The notes under the pieces: model-generated
Told to the model about the DNA's origin: nothing
Databases searched by the model: none
Seen by the model: the letters and a program-made list of their open reading frames with translations, nothing else
Position numbers and translations under genes: made by a program
Part shown: piece after piece, positions 47,132 through 64,000 of the stretch
Layout: each line of letters starts with the position of its first letter
Numbering within the stretch: position 1 is the first letter of the stretch
Origin: Noviherbaspirillum suwonense
GTDB taxonomy: Bacteria > Pseudomonadota > Gammaproteobacteria > Burkholderiales > Burkholderiaceae_D
Assembly (NCBI RefSeq): GCF_900182955.1
Contig: NZ_FXUL01000003.1
Location: 124,001-188,000, forward strand
Direction of reading: 5' to 3'
Length of the DNA stretch: 64,000 nucleotides

Positions 47132-47826
47132 TGGCTAATCTGTCCAAACGCGCCAAGGCAATCAAGGCCAAAGTTGATCGCACCAAGCTGTATCCGTTTG
47201 ACAATGCAATCGCACTGATCAAGGAATGCGCTACCGCCAAGTTCAATGAATCGATCGACGTGTCGGTTCAATTGGGTGTGGATGCCAAGAAGTCGGACCA
47301 GGTCGTTCGCGGCTCCGTCGTGCTGCCAGCAGGCACCGGCAAGACCGTTCGCGTTGCGGTGTTCGCCGCTGGCGACAAGGCCGAGGCAGCCCGTGCTGCC
47401 GGCGCCGATGTGGTCGGCATGGAAGACCTGGCAGAACGCATCAAGGCCGGCGACATGCCGTTCGACATCGTGATCGCCTCGCCTGACACCATGCGTATCG
47501 TCGGTACGCTGGGCCAGATCCTCGGACCGCGCGGCCTGATGCCTAACCCGAAGGTCGGCACCGTGACCCCGGACGTGGCAACGGCTGTAAAGAACGCCAA
47601 GGCAGGCCAGGTGCAATATCGTACCGACAAGGCCGGCATCATCCACGCAACCATCGGCCGCAAGGACTTCGCCGACGCCGATCTGAAGAACAACCTGGTT
47701 GCGCTGATCGATGCGTTGAACAAGGCCAAGCCAGCCAGCAGCAAGGGTATCTACCTGCGCAAGGTATCGCTGTCGTCCACGATGGGCGCCGGTGTCCGCG
47801 TAGACCAGACCACTCTGGCCGCTTAA
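47131..47826 (+). CDS. rplA: 50S ribosomal protein L1
   Basis: The protein has 231 residues. The L1 signature [22 protein letters not shown] is at about 130. It forms the ribosomal L1 stalk and autoregulates rplK-rplA in other bacteria. It is coupled to rplK by a 1-bp overlap. Confidence 0.98.
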   Translation: MANLSKRAKAIKAKVDRTKLYPFDNAIALIKECATAKFNESIDVSVQLGVDAKKSDQVVRGSVVLPAGTGKTVRVAVFAAGDKAEAARAAGADVVGMEDLAERIKAGDMPFDIVIASPDTMRIVGTLGQILGPRGLMPNPKVGTVTPDVATAVKNAKAGQVQYRTDKAGIIHATIGRKDFADADLKNNLVALIDALNKAKPASSKGIYLRKVSLSSTMGAGVRVDQTTLAA

Positions 47827-48147
47827 ATACTGAATCAAGTCCCGGTGCCGGCAACGGCGCCGGGCGCATCTTTGGGCCGGGCCGGACTCCTCGCGGACGA
47901 AGGCCCGGGCAATCAAAGACCGTTGGGCTGATGCGCATGCAGGCAGTGCGCGATGTTAAAAGCCGGAAGCGCAAGCCCCGGCACCCAACGCAGATGGCGA
48001 GCCCGAACAAGTTTTGTAGTCTGCCCGCTGTGCAAGCAGGATCGCGACAGCAGTGAACTCCTAACTTCGGACGCCGTGTTCGAACCGATGCAAGGCAAGC
48101 AGCCATAGGGTTGTGTCGTAGCCGAACATCATTTTTGGAGCTTGACC
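47827..48147 (+). promoter_or_regulatory. rplJL leader region
   Basis: The 321-bp non-coding region between rplA and rplJ corresponds to the L10 leader of other bacteria, where L10/L12 binds to control rplJL-rpoBC translation. It starts with a strong hairpin (47841-47864). No promoter could be picked with certainty. Confidence 0.5.
47841..47864 (+). terminator. Hairpin after rplA
   Basis: A 10-bp stem (one G-T pair), CCCGGTGCCG and CGGCGCCGGG, has a GCAA tetraloop and is followed by CGCATCTTT. The post-stem string matches that behind nusG (GGGCGCATCTTT). Confidence 0.5.
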
Positions 48148-48678
48148 GTGGGTCTCAATCGGAATGAAAAACAGGCCGTAGTCGAAGAAATCTCTGCCAA
48201 GGTTGCATCGGCACAGACTATCGCCTTGGCTGAATACCGTGGCATCCCGGTCGGTCAAATGACGCAACTGCGTTCCAAGGCGCGTGACCAGGGCGTGTAC
48301 CTGCGTGTGTTGAAAAACACGCTGGCTCGCCGTGCTGTCGAAGGTACCGCGTTCTCTGGCCTCGCCAATGACATGACCGGTCCGCTGATCTATGCGATCT
48401 CGGACGACGCCGTCGCCGCTGCCAAAGTCCTGTCGGACTTTTCCAAAGGCAACGACAAGCTGGTCATTCGTGGCGGTAACTACGCAGGTAAAGCGCTGGA
48501 CAAGGCAGGTGTTGCTGCACTGGCCAATATCCCTAGCCGTGAAGTTCTGCTGTCCCAGCTGATGGGCATCATGCAGGCGCCGGTTTCCGGATTTGCCCGT
48601 GCACTCGCCGCCCTGGCCGCAAAGAACGGTGGCGATGCCGCTCCGGCAGAAGCCGAAGCGCCCGTCGAAGCAGCCTGA
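48148..48678 (+). CDS. rplJ: 50S ribosomal protein L10
   Basis: The protein has 176 residues ([15 protein letters not shown]...). L10 anchors L7/L12 dimers. The GTG at 48148 is preferred over TTG at 48142, because GGAG at 48137-48140 is 7 nt before the GTG and only 1 nt before the TTG. The C-terminus is the usual Ala/Glu-rich tail. Confidence 0.95.
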   Translation: MGLNRNEKQAVVEEISAKVASAQTIALAEYRGIPVGQMTQLRSKARDQGVYLRVLKNTLARRAVEGTAFSGLANDMTGPLIYAISDDAVAAAKVLSDFSKGNDKLVIRGGNYAGKALDKAGVAALANIPSREVLLSQLMGIMQAPVSGFARALAALAAKNGGDAAPAEAEAPVEAA

Positions 48679-48743
48679 TCGGGCTGTCCGTTCTCGTCAT
48701 TACCGACTAGATGTAACTATCGAATCAAATTTAGGAGTTTCAA

Positions 48744-49121
48744 ATGGCAATTAGCAAAGACGACATCCTGGAAGCCGTAGGTCAGATGTCTGTGATGGAC
48801 CTGAATGACCTGGTGAAGGCATTCGAAGAGAAGTTTGGCGTTTCCGCAGCAGCAATGTCGGTTGCAGGTCCTGCAGCTGGCGGCGGTGCCGCAGCGGCTG
48901 TTGAAGAGCAGACCGAGTTCACCGTTGTGCTGGAAAACTTCGGCGCGAACAAGGTCGGCGTCATTAAAGCCGTCCGCGAAATCACCGGTCTGGGCCTGAA
49001 AGAAGCCAAGGACCTGGTTGACGGCGCACCGAAGCCAGTCAAGGAAGGCGTCTCGAAAGCCGACGCTGATGCAGCGAAGAAGAAGCTGGAAGAAGCTGGC
49101 GCAAAAGCAGAAATCAAGTAA
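48744..49121 (+). CDS. rplL: 50S ribosomal protein L7/L12
   Basis: The protein has 125 residues. The N-terminal dimerisation domain is followed by an Ala/Gly hinge ([10 protein letters not shown]). The C-terminal domain reads [35 protein letters not shown], the factor-binding surface. Ribosome site TAGGAG precedes it. Confidence 0.98.
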   Translation: MAISKDDILEAVGQMSVMDLNDLVKAFEEKFGVSAAAMSVAGPAAGGGAAAAVEEQTEFTVVLENFGANKVGVIKAVREITGLGLKEAKDLVDGAPKPVKEGVSKADADAAKKKLEEAGAKAEIK

Positions 49122-49165
49122 TTGCGGCCTGCTAGCGCGACATACAGCGCATGAGTCAAAGCGCA

Positions 49166-49202
49166 GAGCCCTTTTCCGAAAGGAGGGGTTCGGCTTTGGC
49201 TC
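49166..49202 (+). promoter_or_regulatory. Hairpin in the rplL-rpoB gap (attenuator/processing candidate)
   Basis: GAGCC (49166-49170) pairs with GGCTC (49198-49202), and inside it CTTTTCC pairs with GGAGGGG allowing G-T pairs around a GAAA loop. CTTTGTC follows. In E. coli this gap contains an attenuator and an RNase III site; the same role here is inference. Confidence 0.35.
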
Positions 49203-49405
49203 CTTTGTCGTTTTTGCGTTTCATAAACGACGAAAAGTTTCAAGACAGTAAAAACATGCAACACCCGCCCGTCATGGCGGTCTATTAAATCACAGATTTG
49301 AAGGGCCGAGACTTGAGGTTTCGCAGATAGGGGTGGTGCAACATCATCGCAGCACCTGTGTCGAATCCTGAATTCTCTATCCTTCCTGTCACTCACGGAG
49401 TGTTC

Positions 49406-53512
<4,107 letters not shown>

Positions 53513-53621
53513 TTTTCTGCCCCGGACGCGGTGTCCTGCAAGGGATGCCAGTCCGGGGGATAATGTCCGGTTGCGGCTCGGTCTTACAAACAAGTTTTTT
53601 CACGCCACCCTGGAGTGATAG

Positions 53622-57860
<4,239 letters not shown>

Positions 57861-57881
57861 TCGTTTCAACGCGCCAAACAA

Positions 57882-57909
57882 AAACCCCGCAGCGATGCGG
57901 GGTTTTTTT
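57882..57909 (+). terminator. Rho-independent terminator of the rpoBC operon
   Basis: Stem CCCCGC/GCGGGG with loop AGCGAT, flanked by AAAA and TTTTTTT. It lies 22 bp after the rpoC stop. The opposite-strand gene next to it ends at 57933, and may use the same hairpin from the other side. Confidence 0.9.
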
Positions 57910-57932
57910 ATGGGCAATCGCTGGAACAGTAA

Positions 57933-59720
57933 TCACTTTTCCCGTTGCAAAGGCTTTTTCCGGCCGATCACCTCCCTGCAGTCGCCTTTCAGGGTCGCGT
58001 CGTCATAATCGGTCCAGCCGTAGCTATCGACATAACGGACATGCCTGGCCAGCCGGTCGCTGAAGACGCTGCGGTCAAGCTTCTCCCCTGCATAGCGAAT
58101 GTCGGCCAGGTCCAGCAGGGAATGAAACATGTTCTCGGTCGACAGCGGGGCGGCACGGTGCTGCCTGAGTTCAGCCACCTTGCCCGCGAATGCCGCCTGG
58201 TAGGCATCCGAATACCAGACCAGCGCCGGCACATGAAATTCGAACTGCGTGTTATGCCCGTGGAAGGCCAGCTTGCAGCTGCCGTCGTACAGCGTCTGGC
58301 CATGGTCGGCCACATACATCATGCTGGCCAGCGCCGGGCCGGTCTTCAGCACGCCGATGACCTGCGACAACAGCCAGTCGGTGTACAGGATCGAGTTGTC
58401 ATAACTGTTATTGATCTCGGGCTTGAGCTTGAGGCTGGTGTAAGCCGGCTTGTAGACGCCAAACAGGGAGGGTTTCCAGCGGTCGAATTCCTGCGGATAG
58501 CGATGGCTGTAATTCCAGTGATTCCCAAGCGTGTGCAGGACGATCAGCTTTTTGGGCGCCGGGTCCGCAATTGCCGCCTGCAGCGGCGCCAGCAGCACAT
58601 CGTCCAGGTCCGAACGGTTGGTGAAACCGCCCAGATTGAAGAAGCGGGTGACGTCTGCCTCCTTGGCAAACACCGAGACCGGCGTATCGAACTCGCCGAA
58701 GGACATCTGGTTCGAGAGCCAGAAGGTTTTGAAGCCGGCTTCGCGGTAGGCCGAGATGAAGGAGGTTTCCGAGAACCCGGCGCGCAGGCTCTGCGTCGCC
58801 GGCTTGCGCGACAGGATGACCGGCACCGACAGCCGCGTCGCGGAGACGGGCGTGATCATGTCGGTCAGGCTCACCAGATTCGTTTCCTTTTCGAGCAGCG
58901 GATTGGTATGACGCTCATAGCCGTTCAGGCTCCACCGGTCTGCCCGCGACGATTCGCCGAGCACCATCACCACGACCTGCGGCGCGTCCCGCTGGCTGGC
59001 CTGCTGCGCGCCGAAACGAAACTGGGCGCTACGTGCGGATAGCTGGGCCAGATAGCGGCGCTCCTTGCGGTACGACGCTGCATTCAGCACGATGCCATAA
59101 GGCCAGCTCCTGGCCAGAACCTTTTCATTCACCGACACGCGAGTCCAGGACGGAAGCGTGCCGGACTTTTTCGCAGCGGCCGCACTCGGCGACATTGGGC
59201 TGCCCCCGACAAGCCACAGTCCCAGGCAAATGCCTGTCAGAACCAGGGTGATGGCGCGGGACGGACCACGCCAGTCCAGCGCATGGGTGCGCCACGCAGC
59301 GCGCCATGCCAGCCCGAACCAGGCGAGGGCAAGCACGAGCGCCGCGGCCAGCAGCCAGATCCTGTTGCCAAGAAATTCCAGCGCCTCTCCCGGGCTGGTT
59401 TCCGCAATGATGCCAAGGTGGTGGACGGAGATACTCTGGCCGAAATAAACCTGGAGATAGATCTCGGCCGGGAGCATCAGGAACGCCGGGAGCAGCAGCA
59501 GATGGAACCACGCCGGCCGCTTGAACACGGCCCAGACCGCGATCCAGCTGCAGAGTGTCGCCGCCGCGAGCAAGGCGGGATCGGCGAGCGTCCTGCCGAA
59601 TAGTGCCGGTAATAGCGGCAGCGCCGACAGCACCAGGTAGCTCGCGGCGACGAACAGGACAGAACGGCTGCGGAAGCGATGCATCGGGCAGAAATACGCG
59701 TAAGGGCGGAAAACCGACAT
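57933..59720 (-). CDS. Phosphoethanolamine transferase (EptA/CptA-like sulfatase-fold)
   Basis: The protein has 595 residues: five N-terminal membrane helices (about 15-180) and a periplasmic alkaline-phosphatase/sulfatase-fold domain. The nucleophile motif is MVLGESSRADRWSLNGYERHTNP, with Ser where EptA has Thr. The metal-site region VADHGQTLYDG and the distal HGHNTQFEFHVPALVWYS follow. It likely adds phosphoethanolamine to lipid A or LPS core in the inner membrane. The start is uncertain: ATG 59720 or 59684 (MHRFRSRSVLF); neither has a good ribosome site. It sits alone, against the direction of the rpo and str operons. Confidence 0.85.
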   Translation of the reverse strand: MSVFRPYAYFCPMHRFRSRSVLFVAASYLVLSALPLLPALFGRTLADPALLAAATLCSWIAVWAVFKRPAWFHLLLLPAFLMLPAEIYLQVYFGQSISVHHLGIIAETSPGEALEFLGNRIWLLAAALVLALAWFGLAWRAAWRTHALDWRGPSRAITLVLTGICLGLWLVGGSPMSPSAAAAKKSGTLPSWTRVSVNEKVLARSWPYGIVLNAASYRKERRYLAQLSARSAQFRFGAQQASQRDAPQVVVMVLGESSRADRWSLNGYERHTNPLLEKETNLVSLTDMITPVSATRLSVPVILSRKPATQSLRAGFSETSFISAYREAGFKTFWLSNQMSFGEFDTPVSVFAKEADVTRFFNLGGFTNRSDLDDVLLAPLQAAIADPAPKKLIVLHTLGNHWNYSHRYPQEFDRWKPSLFGVYKPAYTSLKLKPEINNSYDNSILYTDWLLSQVIGVLKTGPALASMMYVADHGQTLYDGSCKLAFHGHNTQFEFHVPALVWYSDAYQAAFAGKVAELRQHRAAPLSTENMFHSLLDLADIRYAGEKLDRSVFSDRLARHVRYVDSYGWTDYDDATLKGDCREVIGRKKPLQREK

Positions 59721-59797
59721 TATCCCGGAAAGCCCGGGACTTTCCGACGGTCATCAGCCGCACTTTATCCGCGGAGCTTGCTTAAGTTAAAGAACAG

Positions 59798-59826
59798 TTG
59801 ACCCAGTCGGCCTACAAGAATATACT
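59798..59826 (+). promoter_or_regulatory. str operon promoter
   Basis: TTGACC (59798-59803), a 17-bp spacer, and TATACT (59821-59826) form a strong sigma-70 promoter. The transcript would have a 5' leader of about 195 nt before rpsL. The leader (59827-60028) has no clear open frame or known riboswitch. Confidence 0.8.
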
Positions 59827-60028
59827 CGCGAGTTCTCGAATTTAAGCTTTCCAGGCTTAAGCGCTCTTTGGTCCGCAGTTCCCGCCCACGGCACGCTTGA
59901 TGCCCCGCAGCTAAATCGAACGCGTGATGAACGTCCTGTTCATACGCAAGCTTCCCAAGTTTTCGCTCCCGAAACACTCTGTGTCAGGGTATCTCTTTTA
60001 ATGTTGTAATTTTGTTGGATTTAGAACG

Positions 60029-60412
60029 ATGCCAACCATCAATCAACTGATTCGCCAGCCGCGTGTTTCCGCACGCGTCAAGAGCAAATCGCCGGCGCTG
60101 GAAAACAGCCCGCAAAAGCGCGGCGTCTGCACCCGCGTCTACACGACGACCCCGAAGAAGCCGAACTCGGCGCTGCGTAAGGTCGCCAAGGTGCGTCTGA
60201 CCAACGGTTTCGAAGTCATTTCGTATATCGGCGGCGAAGGCCACAACCTGCAGGAGCACAGCGTCGTGCTGCTGCGCGGCGGCCGTGTAAAAGACTTGCC
60301 GGGTGTGCGTTACCACATGGTTCGCGGTGCACTGGATACCCAGGGCGTCAAGGACCGTAAGCAGGCTCGCTCGAAGTACGGCACCAAGCGTGCCAAGGCC
60401 GGCAAGAAGTAA
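60029..60412 (+). CDS. rpsL: 30S ribosomal protein S12
   Basis: The protein has 127 residues. It has [11 protein letters not shown] at the N-terminus and the streptomycin-related loops [19 protein letters not shown] (Lys) and [12 protein letters not shown] (Lys), both in the wild-type state. First gene of the str operon. Confidence 0.98.
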
Positions 60413-60547
60413 TCGTATTTCCGCCGCAAGCCGGTGGAACAGGTATCGGCCCCAAATGGGTCGAGTAAGTGGTCAGTCTGAATGGCTGGCCGCGAGCGGG
60501 TAGTAGAAGTCGTACTGCAGCTCAACTGAAGATCGAAAGGAATTGAA

Positions 60548-61018
60548 ATGCCACGTCGTCGTGAAGTACCCAAACGGGAAATTCTGCCGGACCCAAAGTT
60601 CGGCAATGTTGATGTCGCCAAATTCGTCAACACCCTGATGTTGTCCGGCAAGAAGTCGGTCGCTGAAAACATCATTTATGGCGCTTTCGAATACATCCAG
60701 ACCAAATCGGGCAAGGACCCGCTGGAAGTGTTCTCCGCCGCACTGACTAACTGCAAGCCGATGGTCGAAGTGAAGTCCCGCCGCGTTGGCGGTGCGAACT
60801 ACCAGGTGCCGGTTGAAGTGCGTCCGGTCCGCCGCGCAGCGCTGTCCATGCGCTGGCTGCGTGAAGCTGCCAAGAAGCGCAGCGAAAAATCCATGCCGCA
60901 GCGTCTGGGTGGCGAATTGATGGAAGCCGCTGAAGGCCGTGGCGGTGCGATGAAGAAACGCGATGAAGTCCATCGCATGGCGGAAGCGAACAAGGCGTTC
61001 TCGCACTTCCGCTTCTAA
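60548..61018 (+). CDS. rpsG: 30S ribosomal protein S7
   Basis: The protein has 156 residues, starting [20 protein letters not shown], the S7 signature. It is an assembly protein for the head of the 30S subunit and translational regulator of the str operon in E. coli. GAAAGGA ribosome site upstream. Confidence 0.98.
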   Translation: MPRRREVPKREILPDPKFGNVDVAKFVNTLMLSGKKSVAENIIYGAFEYIQTKSGKDPLEVFSAALTNCKPMVEVKSRRVGGANYQVPVEVRPVRRAALSMRWLREAAKKRSEKSMPQRLGGELMEAAEGRGGAMKKRDEVHRMAEANKAFSHFRF

Positions 61019-61148
61019 GAACATGGACGGCCCACTGCCGCGCTGCGCGCAGCGGGTTTCCATCTCTGCAATCTGTACGAAGCCGGGCACATTTTTTTAC
61101 TGAAAAAATGGCGCTCGGTTTTGTTCATTAAACGATTTAGGATCAATC

Positions 61149-63254
61149 ATGGCTCGCAAGACCCCCATTGAGCGCTACCGCAACATCGGCATTTCCGCTC
61201 ACATCGACGCAGGCAAGACGACCACCACCGAACGCGTGCTGTACTACACCGGCGTCAATCACAAGATTGGCGAAGTGCATGACGGCGCTGCGACCATGGA
61301 CTGGATGGAGCAGGAGCAGGAACGCGGCATCACCATCACGTCCGCTGCAACGACCTGCTTCTGGAAAGGCATGGGCAATAACTTCCCAGAGCACCACATC
61401 AACATCATCGATACGCCGGGCCACGTCGACTTCACCATTGAAGTCGAGCGCTCGATGCGCGTGCTCGACGGCGCCTGCATGGTGTACTGCGCCGTGGGCG
61501 GCGTGCAGCCGCAGTCGGAAACCGTGTGGCGCCAGGCGAACAAGTACAAGGTGCCGCGCCTTGCCTTCGTCAACAAGATGGACCGTACCGGCGCGAACTT
61601 CTTCAAGGTCTATGACCAGATGCGCGCTCGCCTGAAGGCCAACCCGATCCCCCTGCAGATCCCGATCGGCGCGGAAGAAAACTTCCTGGGCGTGGTCGAC
61701 CTCGTCAAGATGAAAGCCATCTACTGGGACGACGCGTCGCAGGGCATGAAGTTCGAGTACCGCGACATTCCGGCCGAGCTGGTCGAGCAGGCGAACGAGT
61801 GGCGTGAAAAGATGGTCGAGGCCGCTGCCGAAGCCACCGAAGAGCTGATGAACAAGTATCTCGAGGAAGGCGAACTGACCGAAACCGAGATCAAGACCGC
61901 TCTGCGTCAGCGCACCATCGCCAGCGAAATCGTGCCGATGATGTGCGGCACCGCGTTCAAGAACAAGGGTGTGCAGGCCATGCTGGACGGCGTGATCGAA
62001 TACCTGCCGTCGCCTGTGGACATTCCACCGGTCGGCGGCCTGGACGAGAACGACGAGCCAACCACCCGCCGTGCAGAAGACGACGAAAAGTTTGCCGCGC
62101 TCGCGTTCAAGATCATGACCGACCCGTTCGTTGGCCAGCTGATCTTCTTCCGCGTCTACTCGGGCATGATCAAGTCGGGCGACACCGTGTTCAATCCGGT
62201 CAAGAACAAGAAGGAACGTCTTGGCCGTATTCTGCAGATGCACGCAAACCAGCGTGAAGAGATCAAGGAAGTCCGCGCCGGCGATATCGCCGCTGCTGTC
62301 GGCCTGAAGGATGCGACCACCGGCGAGACCCTGTGCGATCCGACCGCGGTCATCACCCTGGAGCGCATGGTGTTCCCTGAGCCCGTGATCTCGCAGGCTG
62401 TCGAGCCCAAGACCAAGGCCGACCAGGAAAAAATGGGCCTGGCGCTGAATCGCCTGGCACAGGAAGATCCGTCGTTCCGCGTCAAGACCGACGAAGAATC
62501 CGGCCAGACCATCATCGGCGGCATGGGCGAGCTTCACCTCGAGATCATCGTCGACCGTATGCGTCGCGAGTTCAACGTCGAAGCCACCGTCGGCAAGCCG
62601 CAAGTGGCTTACCGCGAGACCATCCGCAAGTCGGTCTCCGATGTCGAAGGCAAGTTCGTCAAGCAGTCCGGCGGTCGCGGCCAGTACGGCCACGCTGTCG
62701 TGACGATCGAGCCGCAGGAACAGGGCAAGGGCTTCGAATTCATCGACGCGATCAAGGGCGGCGTGATTCCTCGCGAATACATCCCTGCAGTCGAGAAGGG
62801 TGTCCGCGAAGCGCTGAACTCCGGCGTGCTGGCTGGTTATCCGGTCGTCGACGTCAAGGTGACGCTGACCTTCGGTTCCTACCATGACGTCGACTCGAAC
62901 GAGAATGCGTTCCGCATGGCTGGTTCGATGGCATTCAAGGACGGCTGCCGCAAGGCCAGCCCGGTCATCCTCGAGCCGATGATGGCAGTGGAAGTCGAGA
63001 CGCCGGAAGACTACGCCGGTACCGTGATGGGCGACCTGTCGTCCCGCCGCGGCATGGTGCAGGGCATGGATGAAATCGCCGGCGGTGGCGGCAAGATCAT
63101 CAAGGCTGAAGTGCCGCTGTCCGAAATGTTTGGCTATTCGACCACGTTGCGTTCCGCAACCCAGGGTCGCGCAACCTACACGATGGAATTCAAGCACTAC
63201 GCTGAAGCGCCGAAGAACGTGATCGAAGCAATCGTCAGCGCCAAGAGCAAGTAA
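61149..63254 (+). CDS. fusA: Elongation factor G
   Basis: The protein has 701 residues. The G-domain motifs are [38 protein letters not shown] and FVNKMDR. Domains II to V follow, with [19 protein letters not shown]. It drives translocation. It starts 130 bp after rpsG. Confidence 0.98.
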   Translation: MARKTPIERYRNIGISAHIDAGKTTTTERVLYYTGVNHKIGEVHDGAATMDWMEQEQERGITITSAATTCFWKGMGNNFPEHHINIIDTPGHVDFTIEVERSMRVLDGACMVYCAVGGVQPQSETVWRQANKYKVPRLAFVNKMDRTGANFFKVYDQMRARLKANPIPLQIPIGAEENFLGVVDLVKMKAIYWDDASQGMKFEYRDIPAELVEQANEWREKMVEAAAEATEELMNKYLEEGELTETEIKTALRQRTIASEIVPMMCGTAFKNKGVQAMLDGVIEYLPSPVDIPPVGGLDENDEPTTRRAEDDEKFAALAFKIMTDPFVGQLIFFRVYSGMIKSGDTVFNPVKNKKERLGRILQMHANQREEIKEVRAGDIAAAVGLKDATTGETLCDPTAVITLERMVFPEPVISQAVEPKTKADQEKMGLALNRLAQEDPSFRVKTDEESGQTIIGGMGELHLEIIVDRMRREFNVEATVGKPQVAYRETIRKSVSDVEGKFVKQSGGRGQYGHAVVTIEPQEQGKGFEFIDAIKGGVIPREYIPAVEKGVREALNSGVLAGYPVVDVKVTLTFGSYHDVDSNENAFRMAGSMAFKDGCRKASPVILEPMMAVEVETPEDYAGTVMGDLSSRRGMVQGMDEIAGGGGKIIKAEVPLSEMFGYSTTLRSATQGRATYTMEFKHYAEAPKNVIEAIVSAKSK

Positions 63255-63263
63255 TTCCCGCAC

Positions 63264-63288
63264 GCCGGCCCTGGCATTCAGGGCCGGC
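63264..63288 (+). terminator. Hairpin between fusA and the second tuf
   Basis: A perfect 10-bp stem, GCCGGCCCTG and CAGGGCCGGC, with loop GCATT, is followed by ATTTTGC. It may partly terminate or separate fusA and tuf messages. Confidence 0.55.
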
Positions 63289-63331
63289 ATTTTGCAGTCA
63301 AAGACATCGTTCTTTTTGAAGGAAGAATCAA

Positions 63332-64000
<669 letters not shown>

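Overview
The window reads as a chromosomal segment of a GC-rich betaproteobacterium, most likely Burkholderiales/Oxalobacteraceae. This rests on the gene order tRNA-Tyr, tRNA-Gly, tRNA-Thr, tuf, tRNA-Trp, secE, nusG, rplKAJL, rpoBC, rpsL, rpsG, fusA, tuf, on the protein sequences, and on the folB/folM-like pair. No database search was possible, so genus is not claimed.

Three compositional blocks are visible. (1) Positions 1-11390 are a metal-resistance island of intermediate GC. A CadR-type MerR regulator (2457-2912) is divergent from a CDF exporter gene followed by DUF3703, czcI and the start of czcC. A copper/silver section follows: a DUF411 protein, a free-standing DsbD-alpha domain, two small metal-associated proteins, and a tightly overlapping cusCBA-cusF operon. 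CusA keeps the three pore methionines at 573/623/672. Several MerR-type promoters with 19-bp spacers are readable. (2) Positions 11400-17945 are AT-rich accessory DNA ending just downstream of glmS, a classic attTn7 hotspot. It carries an endonuclease VII-like HNH protein, a GNAT, a protein with an HEPN-like motif, an IMP/AMP-type 5'-nucleotidase, and a translationally coupled HAM1-like plus SIR2-like pair. (3) From 17970 to the end is core genome of high GC.

Core layout: glmU-glmS (UDP-GlcNAc synthesis); a DUF6279-type lipoprotein; a secreted protein of unknown role; a complete Mrp/Pha Na+(K+)/H+ antiporter operon (AB fusion, C, D, E, F, G) followed by a CPA1 antiporter; an FdhF/YdeP-type molybdoenzyme with FdhD; an App1-family phosphatase; ttcA; a large nested inverted repeat; folB and a FolM-like reductase; a MidA/NDUFAF7-type methyltransferase; DUF2905; a DHA2 MFS exporter; a KefC-type K+/H+ antiporter with its KefF/G-type flavoprotein; then the tRNA, tuf, secE-nusG, ribosomal protein and RNA polymerase cluster, interrupted between rpoC and rpsL by a phosphoethanolamine-transferase gene on the opposite strand. 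The second tuf copy runs off the right edge.

The strongest candidate for a notable system is the HAM1-SIR2 operon (15562-16946). The HAM1 protein has His where the family's catalytic Asp normally sits, which suggests a nucleotide sensor rather than an enzyme. The SIR2 protein keeps the Asn and His of an NADase. This resembles the KomB-KomC half of the Kongming anti-phage system as I recall it, but no adenosine deaminase (KomA) gene is present here; a 5'-nucleotidase gene is the neighbour instead.
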